In this document: piece by piece, positions 33,751 through 43,412 of the stretch | Layout: each line of letters opens with the position of its first letter | How positions within the stretch are numbered: the stretch's first letter is position 1 | Source: Streptomyces sp. AC550_RSS872 | GTDB taxonomy: Bacteria; Actinomycetota; Actinomycetes; Streptomycetales; Streptomycetaceae | Direction: 5' to 3' | Length of the DNA: 64,000 nucleotides | Assembly (NCBI RefSeq): GCF_019049285.1 | Contig: NZ_JAGMUL010000092.1 | Span: 80,014-144,013, forward strand | Translations under genes and position numbers: made by a program | Notes under the pieces: generated by a model | Database searches by the model: none | What the model was told of the DNA's origin: nothing | Seen by the model: only the letters and a program-made list of their open reading frames with translations

Positions 33751-35667
33751 TCAGCCCCACTGGATGTCGGCCGTGTTCTCCAACGGCGGGCGGTCCGCCA
33801 CAGACTCGGGAACATGCAGGATGTCGCCCTTGTGGAGGGCCGCGGGGAAGCGCACCCGAGTGCGGTCCTCGACCTCGCCGAGGGTGACCTGGAAGACCCG
33901 GAACTCGTCCAGTTCCAGCGCTTCCAGCTGGTCCAGGTTCTGCGTCAGCAGAAACGCTCTGGCCTTCAGCTCGCCGTTCTCGGTGAATGCAATGACCTTG
34001 TAGAACTCCCGCGCTATGCGCACGCCCCGGTAGACCCGGTCGTCGTCCTGGAAGACCGGCCCGCCGAAGACGCTGATTCTCAGGTCGTCGACGTCGACGT
34101 CGGCGAAGACGGCGTCCTCCAGCGCTCCCCACACCCCGTTCTTGGCACTCTGGTTGAAGTCGTCCATCTGCGGGGTGATGTTGGTGTAGAAGAACGAGTC
34201 GGTGTTGGCCTTCCGGGCCTCCGGCAGGCTGCCCCAGAGCAGGTCGGCGCGGCGGGCGATGTGCCCCCGGTCGAGCCGGTTGGCCTGGTACAGCTCGTTG
34301 CCGACCTGCGCCGTGGCGGGCAGCCGCTGGTCCTTGACGAAGGGGATGCCGCTGCGGCTGAGCTTCTTCAGCGAGCCGCCGTCGACGTTCCAGGCCACCC
34401 AGAACGGGAAGCGCCGCTTCTTGTTCAGGGTGAGCGAGAAATGCGTGTACGGGATGACCGGCGAGCCGTCCAGGAGGGCGGCGTCCCGCGCGAGGTCCGC
34501 GTCCAGTTCCGGGGCCTCGACCCGTTCGCCGAGGAAGTCGGCGTCGTAGCCGGCGATGATCTCCAGCTGCTCCGGCGCGGGCTGGCTGAGGGTGATGTCG
34601 AGCTTTTCGAACACCGATGTCGACAGGCAGGCGAGGGCGTGCTCGTCCGGATCACCGGTGCCCTCGCCGGCGAAGTGCAGCCCGGCCAGCACCGAACTGA
34701 CGCGGTCGTCGCCTTCCTTGAACAGCCACACCGCGCCGGAGTCACCGCCGCTGCTGACCTCATCGTCCGCCGACGGATGGTCGGGGTCCGGGCCAATCTC
34801 GAAGCACCCGATGGTCCGCTGGCCCGTTCCCCCGCCGTAGTTGATCTTCGCTATGGTGTCGACGCGGCGGACGATGCCGTGGGTGACCCCGGTGGAACGG
34901 CCGCTCTTGACCACCTTGTCGCCGAGCTCGGGCTCCCCCAGCGTCCGGGGGGCGACTTCCAGTTCGAGGATCTCCGGGAGGGAGTCGCGGTCTTCGATGG
35001 TCGCCACCGCGCAGTCCCCGGCCACGCCCAGGTGGGAGCGCTTGAGCACGCCCATCCGGTTGCGGTCGATGCGATTGTCGTCCCGCGTGCCGGGCTGCAC
35101 GACCTCGATCCCCAGCTCGCCCAACGGCCCGTGCAGCACATGCCAGTTGCTGAGTACGTACGGTGTCCCGTCGGCCCGGTCGAACACGATGCAGCCGATG
35201 GTGCCGGCCGACACCGTCACCGCGCCGACGCTGGCTCCGGGCCGGATGGGGTCCATCCGGCTCTTGCGCAGCGGGCTCTCGACCTCGGCCACCATGTGGA
35301 AGCTCGGCTTGTAGGTGCGCTCGATGACATCGGTGGGCACCTCGAAGCCATCGACAGTGATGGTGGCCGGGATCAGCTCGGTGCCCAGGGACTCCAGCAC
35401 CTCCGGCTCGGCCTTGGTAGCCACGGTGAACTGCAACGCCACATCGCCGCCCGGCTGGTCACCGGTCACCTTGCGGCCGACCCCCACTGAGGTGATGTTC
35501 GGATCCTCCAGCAGGTGCGGGCCCCGGACGCGGATGTAATGCCGCAGCGATGAGATGAGTTCATCGTCGGAGGGCGAGCCCATCTTCGCCGAGGCCGTCT
35601 TCGGCGCAGGCTTCGGTTGCGGGGTCTTCGAGGCGGTCTTCTTCGTGTTCGTGGTTCTGCTGGCCAT
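33751..35667 (-). CDS. Trypsin-like peptidase fused to DNA/RNA non-specific endonuclease
   Basis: A 638-residue two-enzyme fusion. After a Lys/Pro/Ala-rich N-terminus, residues about 55-350 form a chymotrypsin-fold peptidase of the Nal1/V8-like type, with His176 in VLSNWHVLHG, Asp218 in VAGDCAVA and Ser310 in SSGGDSGAVW. Residues about 400-630 form a His-Me finger nuclease of the NucA/Serratia type: NRLDRGHIARRADLLWG with His469, YTNITPQMDDFNQSAKNGVW with Asn496 and Asn505, and Glu517. Both sites look complete. No signal peptide is seen. A start 4 codons upstream (35679) is possible. Cleavage by one domain might control the other. It pairs with the S41 peptidase and is divergent from a membrane protein and an SGNH hydrolase. 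Confidence 0.85.
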   Translation of the reverse strand: MASRTTNTKKTASKTPQPKPAPKTASAKMGSPSDDELISSLRHYIRVRGPHLLEDPNITSVGVGRKVTGDQPGGDVALQFTVATKAEPEVLESLGTELIPATITVDGFEVPTDVIERTYKPSFHMVAEVESPLRKSRMDPIRPGASVGAVTVSAGTIGCIVFDRADGTPYVLSNWHVLHGPLGELGIEVVQPGTRDDNRIDRNRMGVLKRSHLGVAGDCAVATIEDRDSLPEILELEVAPRTLGEPELGDKVVKSGRSTGVTHGIVRRVDTIAKINYGGGTGQRTIGCFEIGPDPDHPSADDEVSSGGDSGAVWLFKEGDDRVSSVLAGLHFAGEGTGDPDEHALACLSTSVFEKLDITLSQPAPEQLEIIAGYDADFLGERVEAPELDADLARDAALLDGSPVIPYTHFSLTLNKKRRFPFWVAWNVDGGSLKKLSRSGIPFVKDQRLPATAQVGNELYQANRLDRGHIARRADLLWGSLPEARKANTDSFFYTNITPQMDDFNQSAKNGVWGALEDAVFADVDVDDLRISVFGGPVFQDDDRVYRGVRIAREFYKVIAFTENGELKARAFLLTQNLDQLEALELDEFRVFQVTLGEVEDRTRVRFPAALHKGDILHVPESVADRPPLENTADIQWG

Positions 35668-35823
35668 GGGGGCACACATCCCTTCGCGGGCGAGACGACG
35701 CAGGAGGGCCGCCGGGGATCGGCAGGCATAGGCACGTCGGCGTCGCGCGCAGTAGTGGTCCGGGGCGGCGACGCTCACCAACGCTGCCTTGCATTGGTGG
35801 GTGTTCGGTTGCGGCGTCGGTGG

Positions 35824-35934
35824 TCAAACGAAGATCGCCACGACTATTGCGAGGGCCTGGCCGACCGCGACTGCCTTGATGACTCCGTCGAGCCAGGGGG
35901 TGAAGTCCTCGTTCACCCGACCCGGGCAGTCCAT
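35824..35934 (-). CDS. Possible 36-residue membrane peptide
   Basis: A small ORF from the ATG at 35934, with AAGG before it, ends in a hydrophobic helix GVIKAVAVGQALAIVVAIFV right at the stop. A short acidic N-terminus (VNEDFTPWLD) precedes it. It reads the same way as the protease-nuclease gene 157 bases downstream. It could be a small membrane partner or a chance ORF. Confidence 0.3.
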   Translation of the reverse strand: MDCPGRVNEDFTPWLDGVIKAVAVGQALAIVVAIFV

Positions 35935-36526
35935 CGCCTTCTGTGGCCGGTGCGCTCCCGAGCGTGACACCCGCGGACGGTGCCCAATTCGGTTCGAACT
36001 CCTCCAGCTGCTGAACCACTTGGAGCTTTTGCATGAATCAGACGTCAACTATTCCGACCACCCGCCCTCCCGGAGTCGAAGAACCCGAGGAGGTGATTTT
36101 GCCGCTCATATCCATGATGGTCGAGCGGCGCGATGAGGCAAGTTGACATTGGAACCCAACGCTTCTGCCTCTTGGCGGATTCTCCCGCAGTCAACTACTT
36201 CTAGTGAAGCGTCAAATATTGAATCCAGACGCAATGACGCGTGTCCAATGTTGGCGATCATCTAGGCAACCCAGTCGTAGGCTGCCGGCCATGAGGAATC
36301 GCGCTCCCTCGTCAGCCTGACGCTCCGCCCTTCTGGCGAATGGTGCCGGAGCCAATCCGGATGCGCGAGACGGCGACGGGGTCTAACGTAAAAAGCGGCC
36401 GCTTGCGCATCGAGTCGGTTCCACACCGAGACGCGCATTTCATCGACTACGGCTGCTGCTTCTTACTTCTCCACGGGAACTCCGCCGGCTCGCACCCGAT
36501 CCGGCGAGACCGGAGGAGGCAGGACA
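35935..36526. other. Divergent intergenic region, no supported gene
   Basis: About 590 bases between the protease-nuclease operon and the membrane protein gene. The part 36130-36260 is relatively AT-rich and probably holds promoters. GGAGGAGG just before 36527 is the ribosome site of the membrane protein gene. I see no strong dyad. Confidence 0.45.
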
Positions 36527-37648
36527 ATGGGACGAGCTCCAGAGAATATGGAAAATCCGGGCGCCGAGGAATCTCGCCGAGCACTCTCGGAATCCCATGG
36601 GCACGCGTCCAACGCCCCGGCCGCTCGCCCCAGTACCTGGCAGCATCGCGCCAAGGTCCGCGCGTCCGTTCTGTGGATCGAACTCGACTCTGTCTGTCCG
36701 AAGGAGAAGGAAGACGACTGTTCGGACGGAGTGAAGCGGAGCGAGCAGCGTGACGGGGCTCGGCGATTGCTCGTTCGGGCGGAGAAGCTGATCGACAGTG
36801 CCGGGAGTCGGCAGCGAAGGTTGTGGGAGCGGATCCATAGTTGGTGGAACGGGGAGCTTTACGAAGGGACTCTCAAGAGCCTGCATGAGGCCGAAGTGCT
36901 CATCGTGGGACTGTACGAGCCCAACCGGGCGCTTCGCCATGCTCGGAGTGTGCTGGCGATGGCCAAGCCGATCTGCCGTGGGGACAGCCGGGTGGCACAG
37001 GTCGAGCAGCTTCTGGGGTCTTCCAGAGAGACGCCGATTCCCAAGGACCTGCCGGCGGCACTCGCCGAGTTGCTGGGAGCGGCATACGCGGTCGAGGAGG
37101 AGAGGGGTGTCCGTAGCCGGAACTTCCGTAACCGGCTGATCCGGGCGGGGTTGGTGCTGACGATACTTCTTGGTGTGGTAGTCGGCGTCGCTTTCGCAGT
37201 CGACGGTTCGATCCCCGTATGCGATGTGATCGGCGAGCGACAGACGACCAACTGCATCGGCTCAGACGCCCCGAGCGGGCAGGACACCGGCATCGTCATG
37301 CTACTCGGCATGCTCGGCGCCGGTCTGCCGATGATCGCCCGGCTGCAACGGATGGGAGGCAGCTGGAACCCCTACAGCCTGCCGTTCTGGCAGGAGATGA
37401 TCAAGCTGCCGACCGGCGCCCTGACCGCTGTGGTGGGCCTGGTCCTCGTCGATACCGACTGGCTCCCGTTCGCGAGGCCCGCTGACGGTTGGCGAGAAGT
37501 AATCGCCTACGCGATCGCCTTCGGCGTCGGGCAACTGGCCTTCACCCACGCGCTCGATAAACGCACGGAAAAGCTGCTGGCTGCCGACCCCGACGTGGAC
37601 GAGGCAGAGCAGCTGGAAAACGTACCGTCAAAAAAAGCGGACCGCTGA
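36527..37648 (+). CDS. Hypothetical multi-TM membrane protein
   Basis: A 373-residue protein whose first 200 residues are soluble and helical, with charged segments around LWERIHSWWNGELYEGTLKS and HEAEVLIVGLYEPNR. The last 170 contain about four TM helices: RAGLVLTILLGVVVGVAFAV, IVMLLGMLGAGLPMIARL, GALTAVVGLVLV and VIAYAIAFGVGQLAF. A strong GGAGGAGG ribosome site precedes the ATG. I do not recognise a named family, but a soluble helical domain anchored by four helices is a layout seen in signalling and abortive-infection proteins. It is 41 bases upstream of the SGNH hydrolase gene, so the two are likely one operon. Confidence 0.7.
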   Translation: MGRAPENMENPGAEESRRALSESHGHASNAPAARPSTWQHRAKVRASVLWIELDSVCPKEKEDDCSDGVKRSEQRDGARRLLVRAEKLIDSAGSRQRRLWERIHSWWNGELYEGTLKSLHEAEVLIVGLYEPNRALRHARSVLAMAKPICRGDSRVAQVEQLLGSSRETPIPKDLPAALAELLGAAYAVEEERGVRSRNFRNRLIRAGLVLTILLGVVVGVAFAVDGSIPVCDVIGERQTTNCIGSDAPSGQDTGIVMLLGMLGAGLPMIARLQRMGGSWNPYSLPFWQEMIKLPTGALTAVVGLVLVDTDWLPFARPADGWREVIAYAIAFGVGQLAFTHALDKRTEKLLAADPDVDEAEQLENVPSKKADR

Positions 37649-37689
37649 ATCCGCACATCCCGGACCCAGGCCTGGACCCAGGAGAAGCC

Positions 37690-39282
37690 ATGGCCGATCA
37701 AGTAGAACTTCCGACTCCCGCCAAAGTGGTCGCAGCCAGAGAACTGCCCGCTCGTGAACCGGTCCAGGACCCCACTTTGCGCATCCCAGTCAACCGGGAC
37801 TGGGAAGGAAAGCCCGAACCTCGGCATCGACTCGTCACCATCGGTGATTCGCTCACGCACGGATTCCAGAGTGGGGCGATCTTCAGCACCGACATCTCCT
37901 TCCCGGCAATCATCGCCCATGAGCTGGGCTGGGGCGGAGGGTTCCGCCACCCCTCCTATCCCGGATACGGGGGTCTGCCACTCAACATCGAATTGCTGCT
38001 GCGGGAGTTGGAGGAACGCTTCGGGAAGAACCTCGACTGGTGGGAGGCGGCTCTGGCACTGTTCCACGCCCGGGGATTCCTGGACAAGGCTGAAGACTAC
38101 TGGGAACGCGGGCCGGGGAAAGACGTGCCTCGGACCACCGGAATCAACCACAACCTCGGGGTGTACGGCTGGGACGTCCGCGATGTGCTGTCCAAAAACG
38201 CGAAGATCTGCCGGGACGCCATCGACGAACCAAAGGACAACTTCCTGAAGCAGGTCGTGCAGAACGACGGTGACCGCGCGGCGCTGCGGGTGCTGCCCTC
38301 GGCGGGCATCGACGGCGACGAGAACATGACCGTGCTCGCGGCCGCACAACGTCTCGGTGAGGACCGGAGCGCAGACCAGAGACACGGCATCGAGACGCTG
38401 ATCGTCTTCGTCGGCGCCAACAACGCCCTGCAGACGGTGACCAAGCTCAAGGTGAAGTGGAGCGGCCCGGACTACAAGGACCTGAAGGGCAAGGAGTCGT
38501 ACACGGTCTGGGATCCCGATCATTTCAAGGAAGAACTGCGGGAACTCGCCAAGCAGGTGCGCGGCATCGCGGCGCGGCATGTCATCTGGTGCACCGTGCC
38601 CCACGTCACCATCGCGCCGATCGCGCGCGGGGTGGCGCGCAAGATGACCATCGGCTCGCGGTACTACCCCTACTACACCCGGCCATGGATCAGCGATCGG
38701 GACTTCAACCCCACCGTGCACCCACACGTGACGGGCGAGCAGGCCAGGGACATCGACTTGGCGATCGACCTGTACAACGACGCCATCACCGCCCAGGTGA
38801 AAAACGCGCGGGACGACGGCCGGGACTGGTACCTCATGGATACGGCCGGGCTGCTCGACCGGCTCGCCGCCAAGCGCTACATCGACGATCCCAATGCCCG
38901 GCCGGCGTGGTGGCAGCCCTATCCCCTGCCGCCGCAGCTGGCGGCCCTGCCTACGCCGCCGAACTCCCACTTCCTGACCAGCGACGGCAATGGGCGCACC
39001 GATGGAGGTCTGTTCTCCCTCGACGGCGTCCACCCCACCACCGTCGGATACGGCATCATGGCCCAGGAACTGGTCAACATCATGCGCCTGGCAGGCGTCG
39101 AGTTCCGCCATCTGGACGGCACGGTACGACCGGACCCGGTCCTCGTCGACTTCGATCGGCTCATCCGCCGCGACACCTTGATCAACCAGCCTCCGGGCAA
39201 CCTGACCTCGGGGTTCGAGGTCCTCGCCTGGGCGGAGGCGTCGATCAGTCTGCTGAAGCGCACACTCTATTTCCGGGGCTGA
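37690..39282 (+). CDS. Large SGNH/GDSL hydrolase
   Basis: A 530-residue esterase-fold protein. Block I is LVTIGDSLTHGF with Ser54, the block III-type Asn is in VFVGANNALQ, and block V is SLDGVHPTTVGYG with the Asp-x-x-His pair. The protein is about twice the length of a simple SGNH domain, with an insertion around residues 90-240 (EDYWERGPGKDVP region). No signal peptide is visible, so it may act inside the cell. GGAGAAG precedes the ATG. It could hydrolyse an acyl or acetyl ester, perhaps on lipid or carbohydrate; substrate unknown. It follows the membrane protein gene in an apparent operon. Confidence 0.82.
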   Translation: MADQVELPTPAKVVAARELPAREPVQDPTLRIPVNRDWEGKPEPRHRLVTIGDSLTHGFQSGAIFSTDISFPAIIAHELGWGGGFRHPSYPGYGGLPLNIELLLRELEERFGKNLDWWEAALALFHARGFLDKAEDYWERGPGKDVPRTTGINHNLGVYGWDVRDVLSKNAKICRDAIDEPKDNFLKQVVQNDGDRAALRVLPSAGIDGDENMTVLAAAQRLGEDRSADQRHGIETLIVFVGANNALQTVTKLKVKWSGPDYKDLKGKESYTVWDPDHFKEELRELAKQVRGIAARHVIWCTVPHVTIAPIARGVARKMTIGSRYYPYYTRPWISDRDFNPTVHPHVTGEQARDIDLAIDLYNDAITAQVKNARDDGRDWYLMDTAGLLDRLAAKRYIDDPNARPAWWQPYPLPPQLAALPTPPNSHFLTSDGNGRTDGGLFSLDGVHPTTVGYGIMAQELVNIMRLAGVEFRHLDGTVRPDPVLVDFDRLIRRDTLINQPPGNLTSGFEVLAWAEASISLLKRTLYFRG

Positions 39283-39607
39283 CCGGTGGTCAGCCCACGC
39301 CCGCCACCCCGATGTACTCGCCGCGCACGCAAGGAACGCGCCCGCTGGCAGCGAGAAAGGTATCCGCTGGGGTGGATGCCCCCTTCAAGGCGCAGCCTGA
39401 TGGGCTGCCCCAACGCAGGGCAATGCCATCCGCGCGCCTCTTGGCGACTCAGCCCCGCACCCGCGGGCATCGGAATGCCGCCGAACGACGCAGGTGAACG
39501 GTCACGTGGGGGACGCGTTGGAAAAACTTGGGCGCCACTGTCGATCCAGCCACGCCCCGTTCGACATCCCGATGTAGGAGGCATCGCCACAGAGGAGACG
39601 ACAGCAC
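39283..39607. other. Short intergenic region
   Basis: About 325 bases with no supported gene. The right end contains GAGGAGACGACAGCAC before the DHFR-fold gene. A terminator for the SGNH gene was not obvious. Confidence 0.4.
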
Positions 39608-40270
39608 ATGACGAGGGAACACATGGAGCAGCTGCTGCGAGTGCAGAACTTCACCATCTCGAGCGACGGCGTCGCCGCCGGCGAGGACCAGAGCCTGGAG
39701 CGGCCTTTCGGCCACACCATCGATCCGGGAAGGCTCTTCGCCTGGGCCGGCGCCACAGCGAGCTGGCCCATCCGCACCGAGCCCGGGGGAAGCCGGGGCC
39801 TCGACGACTACTTCACCCGGGACTTCAGCCACAACATCGGCGCCGAGATCATGGGCCGCAACAAGTTCGGACCCCAGCGCGGTCCCTGGCATGACCACGA
39901 GTGGCGCGGCTGGTGGGGTGACGAGCCGCCCTTCCACACGCCGGTGTTCGTCCTGACCCACCACAAGCGTCCGTCGTTCACGCTCTCCGACACCACGTTC
40001 CATTTCGTGGACGGCGATCCCGCCACCGTTCTCGCGCAGGCGCGGGAGGCCGCACAGGGCAAGGATGTCCGGCTCGGCGGCGGCGTGACCACCATTCGGG
40101 AGTTCCTCGACGCCGACCTCGTCGACACCATGCATGTTGCCGTCTCACCGGTGAAGCTCGGTTCCGGGCTACGCCTGTGGGACTCGCCGGAACAGCTGCT
40201 GGACCGGTTCCACATAGAGGTCGTGCCCAGCCCGAGCGGCGTGACGCACCACCTTTTCTGGCGCAAATGA
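39608..40270 (+). CDS. Dihydrofolate reductase / RibD C-terminal family protein
   Basis: A 220-residue protein of the YwjB/RibD_C type: the N-terminal strand VQNFTISSDGVAAGE, then IGAEIMGRNKFG, VFVLTHHKRPSF, and KDVRLGGGVTTIREFLDADL, the NADPH-binding turn, followed by a C-terminal strand VTHHLFWRK. These proteins share the DHFR fold but their reductase substrates are mostly unknown. ATG at 39608 or 39623 could start translation; both have purine-rich sequence before them. It stands alone. Confidence 0.85.
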   Translation: MTREHMEQLLRVQNFTISSDGVAAGEDQSLERPFGHTIDPGRLFAWAGATASWPIRTEPGGSRGLDDYFTRDFSHNIGAEIMGRNKFGPQRGPWHDHEWRGWWGDEPPFHTPVFVLTHHKRPSFTLSDTTFHFVDGDPATVLAQAREAAQGKDVRLGGGVTTIREFLDADLVDTMHVAVSPVKLGSGLRLWDSPEQLLDRFHIEVVPSPSGVTHHLFWRK

Positions 40271-40407
40271 CAAGACAGAGAACGCGGGAACCTCAGCACG
40301 GCCGACGCGAGCATGCTGGCAGATGAACGCGTAGTTGTGGGCGAGTCACCGTTGCAGCCCCCCGTACTCGCCCACAATCACTGACCAGCCACACGCGCAA
40401 CAGGCCT

Positions 40408-41343
40408 TCACTGCCTCTTCTTCGGATGGGCGGCGAAGAACTCCCACATCAGATCGGTGGCGTTGACGTCGGAGTCGGCGAAGGCCATGTCGTTGTTCAG
40501 GCCGCCGGGCCAGGAATGACCCATGCGGGCCAGTCGGTAGGTGGTCACCTCGGAGCCGTTCGGGCACGTGGCCGTGGTTCGCTTGACTTCCTTCTCCACC
40601 TCCTCAGGCGAGGCGGTCTTGCAGTCCACACGCTTCTGCCAGGTCTTGATGCCGGTGTCGAAACTGTCGTAGTACCGGTCCAGTTCGCCGATAAAGGTGA
40701 TGACGGAGACCGGGGATTCAGGGCGATACGAGTCGTCCTCCGCGGCCGAGCCGATGAAGCCGCCGCTGACGGGGGCGACGGCGGCGAAGACGTCGTGGAG
40801 TTCCACGGCGGCCTTGAGGGACATATCGCCGCCGTTGGAGATGCCAGTCGCGTAGATGCGGTCCGGGTCTGCGCCCCAGATGTCGACGAGGCGGTCGGTG
40901 ATCGTGCGGAGCAGGCCGACGTCGTCCTCGGAGCCGCAGCACACCAGGGCGTTGAAGGCCTGCGCATGACCGTCCGGGTACACGACAAGGAAGTTCTCCC
41001 GGTCGGCCTTCGTGCTCAGGCCGCTGAGCTGTTCGACGTAGCGCCCGGTGCTGGGGTAGGGGTGCATGGCGATCACCAGGGGCAGTTTCTTGTCCGGGGT
41101 GTAGCCAGGGGGTGCGTGCACCTTGTAGGTGCGCTGTTGACCCTTCCAGGTGAGCTTGACCGTCTGGTCACCAGGGCGGGGAACTTCTGCCTCCGGTGAG
41201 GATGACGACGTAGGCCTCTTGGACGGCTCGTCCTCGGCGCCGGAGTCTTCGGGGCCGGAGGAACAGGCGGTCAGGACGAGGACGGCGCACAGGGCCACGA
41301 CGGTGAGTGGGCCGCGTAAGGACGTAGTCCCTCGGGTCAGCAT
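40408..41343 (-). CDS. Lipoprotein esterase, PHB depolymerase-like
   Basis: A 311-residue secreted lipoprotein. The signal peptide is LRGPLTVVALCAVLVLTAC with the lipobox LTAC, followed by a Ser/Pro/Glu-rich linker. The alpha/beta-hydrolase domain has LVIAMHPYPS, the nucleophile elbow ATGISNGGDMS (GxSxG), an acidic ELDRYYD and the catalytic His in GHSWPGG. This is the esterase/PHB depolymerase family that includes LpqC and feruloyl esterases. Start could also be the ATG three codons upstream (41352). The promoter region was partly displaced by the ISL3 element that begins about 70 bases upstream. Confidence 0.85.
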   Translation of the reverse strand: MLTRGTTSLRGPLTVVALCAVLVLTACSSGPEDSGAEDEPSKRPTSSSSPEAEVPRPGDQTVKLTWKGQQRTYKVHAPPGYTPDKKLPLVIAMHPYPSTGRYVEQLSGLSTKADRENFLVVYPDGHAQAFNALVCCGSEDDVGLLRTITDRLVDIWGADPDRIYATGISNGGDMSLKAAVELHDVFAAVAPVSGGFIGSAAEDDSYRPESPVSVITFIGELDRYYDSFDTGIKTWQKRVDCKTASPEEVEKEVKRTTATCPNGSEVTTYRLARMGHSWPGGLNNDMAFADSDVNATDLMWEFFAAHPKKRQ

Positions 41344-41410
41344 GGCGCACATGGTCGCAGTGGGGTGCGGGGCGGTCCAGAGGAATGGTTGGTTCGCAGC
41401 ACCCGTGCTC

Positions 41411-43192
41411 TCATGTCGGCGACGCGTGAATCGTGGTTCTGGATCACTTTCGGTGCTGGGACCACGGAGAGTCACCAAAACCGCGATCATGAACGGCCTC
41501 GCGCGGTGAGGAGGACCCGTTTGCGGAGTAGGTCGAAGTTGGCGCGGCCGAACATCTGTCGCTTCAGCATCTTGATCTTGTTGTTGTGGCCTTCGACGGC
41601 GCCGGAGCTGTAGCTCAGGCTGAGACCTGCGACGACGGCCTCAAGGTCCTGCCGCAGGCCGGTGACGAAGGTGTGCAGGGCAGGGAGATCATCGCCCTTC
41701 ACCTTGGCCATCCACTGGCCGAGGCCGCAGCCTTGACGGTCGTTCATGAGCTCGGCGAACGCGCGGACGTGGTAGGCGGTACGGTCGAGAGCAGGGCAGC
41801 GGGCCAGGATCTCCTTGAGCCGCTGGGCCTGGTCGTCGGTGAGACGGTCGGGGTGGCGGGTGAGCCAACCGGTCACTTCGCGCACGGACGGTGCTTTGCG
41901 GGCGGATCGAGCGGGGAGGCGTCACGGAGTCGGTGTACGTACTTCTTCACGACGCTCTCCCCGCCGGTGTACCCATGCTCGCGCAATTCCTCGAACAGGC
42001 GACGGGCGACAGTGCAACCCTCGGCCCACCGTTGGTGAATGTAGGGCTTGTAGGGGTCGAGGATGCCAGTGCGGCCGGTCCACTGGCCGGCCAGGAGCTC
42101 GTCCGGGCTCGCCGCGTGGGCGAGACGGCGGACGGTGTTGCGGGCCAGCCCGAGCTTCCGGCCGATCGCGCGCAGCCCAACTCCCTTGTCAAGGAGGGCA
42201 TGGACAGCTGCGTGATGCTCACGGACGCGATCGGACAGGCGGCCGGCCGTGCGCGGCCCTGGTGGTGAGAGAGGTTCGAGGTCCACCGTTTCGGTGACCG
42301 CGCTGACCTGCGTGTTGGCAGCGTCGTGCGGTTCGCGGAGCAGGGCGCGGTGCTGGACGACGGTCTTCTAGACGCATTCGGCGAGGTTGGACCAGATGTG
42401 CCAGCGGTCCGCAACATGGACCGCCTCCGGGGCGCCGATCCACCCGGCCTCAGCAAAGGCAGTCGAGCGATCCCGGCAGATCACTTCGACACCAGGATGC
42501 TCGGTGAGCCACCGGGCCACAGTCGTCGTGGTCCGGTCTGACAGCAGGTCGACGGGCTGGCGGGTCTCGATATCGAGCAGGATCGTGCCGTAGTTGTGCC
42601 CCTTGCGCAGCGCGAATTCATCCATCCCGAGAACCCGCGGGGTGGTCGACTTGGGCTCTGGCAGGCGGCGGATCAGCCGTACCAGCGTCGAACGGCTCAC
42701 CTGGGACGTCAGGACCTGGGAGAAGCGAGCTCCGGCCCGTCCGGCCAACATCACCGCCAGGCGCTCAAGCACCTTCTACAGACCGGCACTTCGCCTCCCA
42801 TACCGGAAGGTGAGCCCGTCGATCTGCTCGGCGAAGGTCGCCTGCCGACAGGATCGTCCGCGGCAGCGGAAGCGCCGCACCCGTAACTCGATCAGCACTC
42901 GCCGTCCACCAACCGCATGGTCGGCGAACCGACGTACGTACCGGCTGTGCACCCGGGACGACAGCGTTCCGCACGCCGGACACGCGGCCTGACTCGCAGT
43001 CGTCCGTGCTAGAACAATCACCAACTTGCCTTCAGCCACGGCATTTTCGAGCACGACACCTGCGACCTGGTGGAACCACAGGTCCTGGAGGAGCACATCA
43101 CCCACGGCCGTTCATGATCGCGGTTTTGGTGCCCCTTCGTGGTCTCAGCACCGAAAGTGATCCAGAACCACTTTTCAGCCGTCGCCGACACT
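41411..43192 (-). mobile_element. ISL3-family insertion sequence, decayed
   Basis: The ends carry imperfect inverted repeats of about 60-80 bases: left (41411-41494) includes GTGGTTCTGGATCACTTTCG and AACCGCGATCATGAACG; the right (43100-43192) is its reverse complement with a few changes. An 8-bp target duplication was not recognised. The inner gene is broken in several places. Confidence 0.8.
41487..43105 (-). pseudogene. ISL3-family transposase, multiply broken
   Basis: Four consecutive pieces in order: a Cys zinc-finger N-terminus (CPACGTLSSRVHSRYVRRF, then RRFRCRGRSC), stop at about 42776; the catalytic core (VLGMDEFALRKGHNYGTIL, ADRWHIWSNLAECV), stop near 42368; an inserted HTH region (DRVREHHAAVHALLDKG, LARNTVRRLA); and the C-terminus (LSLSYSSGAVEGHNNKIKM with the catalytic Glu). 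Nonsense codons and frame slips separate them, so no transposase can be made. Confidence 0.82.
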
Positions 43193-43412
43193 TCAGCCGC
43201 CAGTCCCACGGCGTGCGGGAGCGGAACGTCTGCTCGCTCCCGATCGCCGCCTCGTCCCGCGCGAACTTCCCGGCTGGCCCACAGGCGCTTGATTGCGACG
43301 CGTTCACCCTACGCCTCTTCCCTGGTGAGCATCTTCCCCACCGATCCTCAGTGGTCGACTCCGAAACCCCTCGGAGGTTGACTGTGGAGCCTGTGTTGTG
43401 TGTGGTGCGGAG

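Noticed and set aside
33814..35490. 558-codon plus-strand frame opposite the protease-nuclease gene
   Set aside because: No domain or plausible start; the minus-strand protein has two complete active sites.
36440..36940. Minus-strand ORF opposite the membrane protein gene
   Set aside because: The plus-strand gene has a strong ribosome site and TM helices; the minus frame is a shadow.
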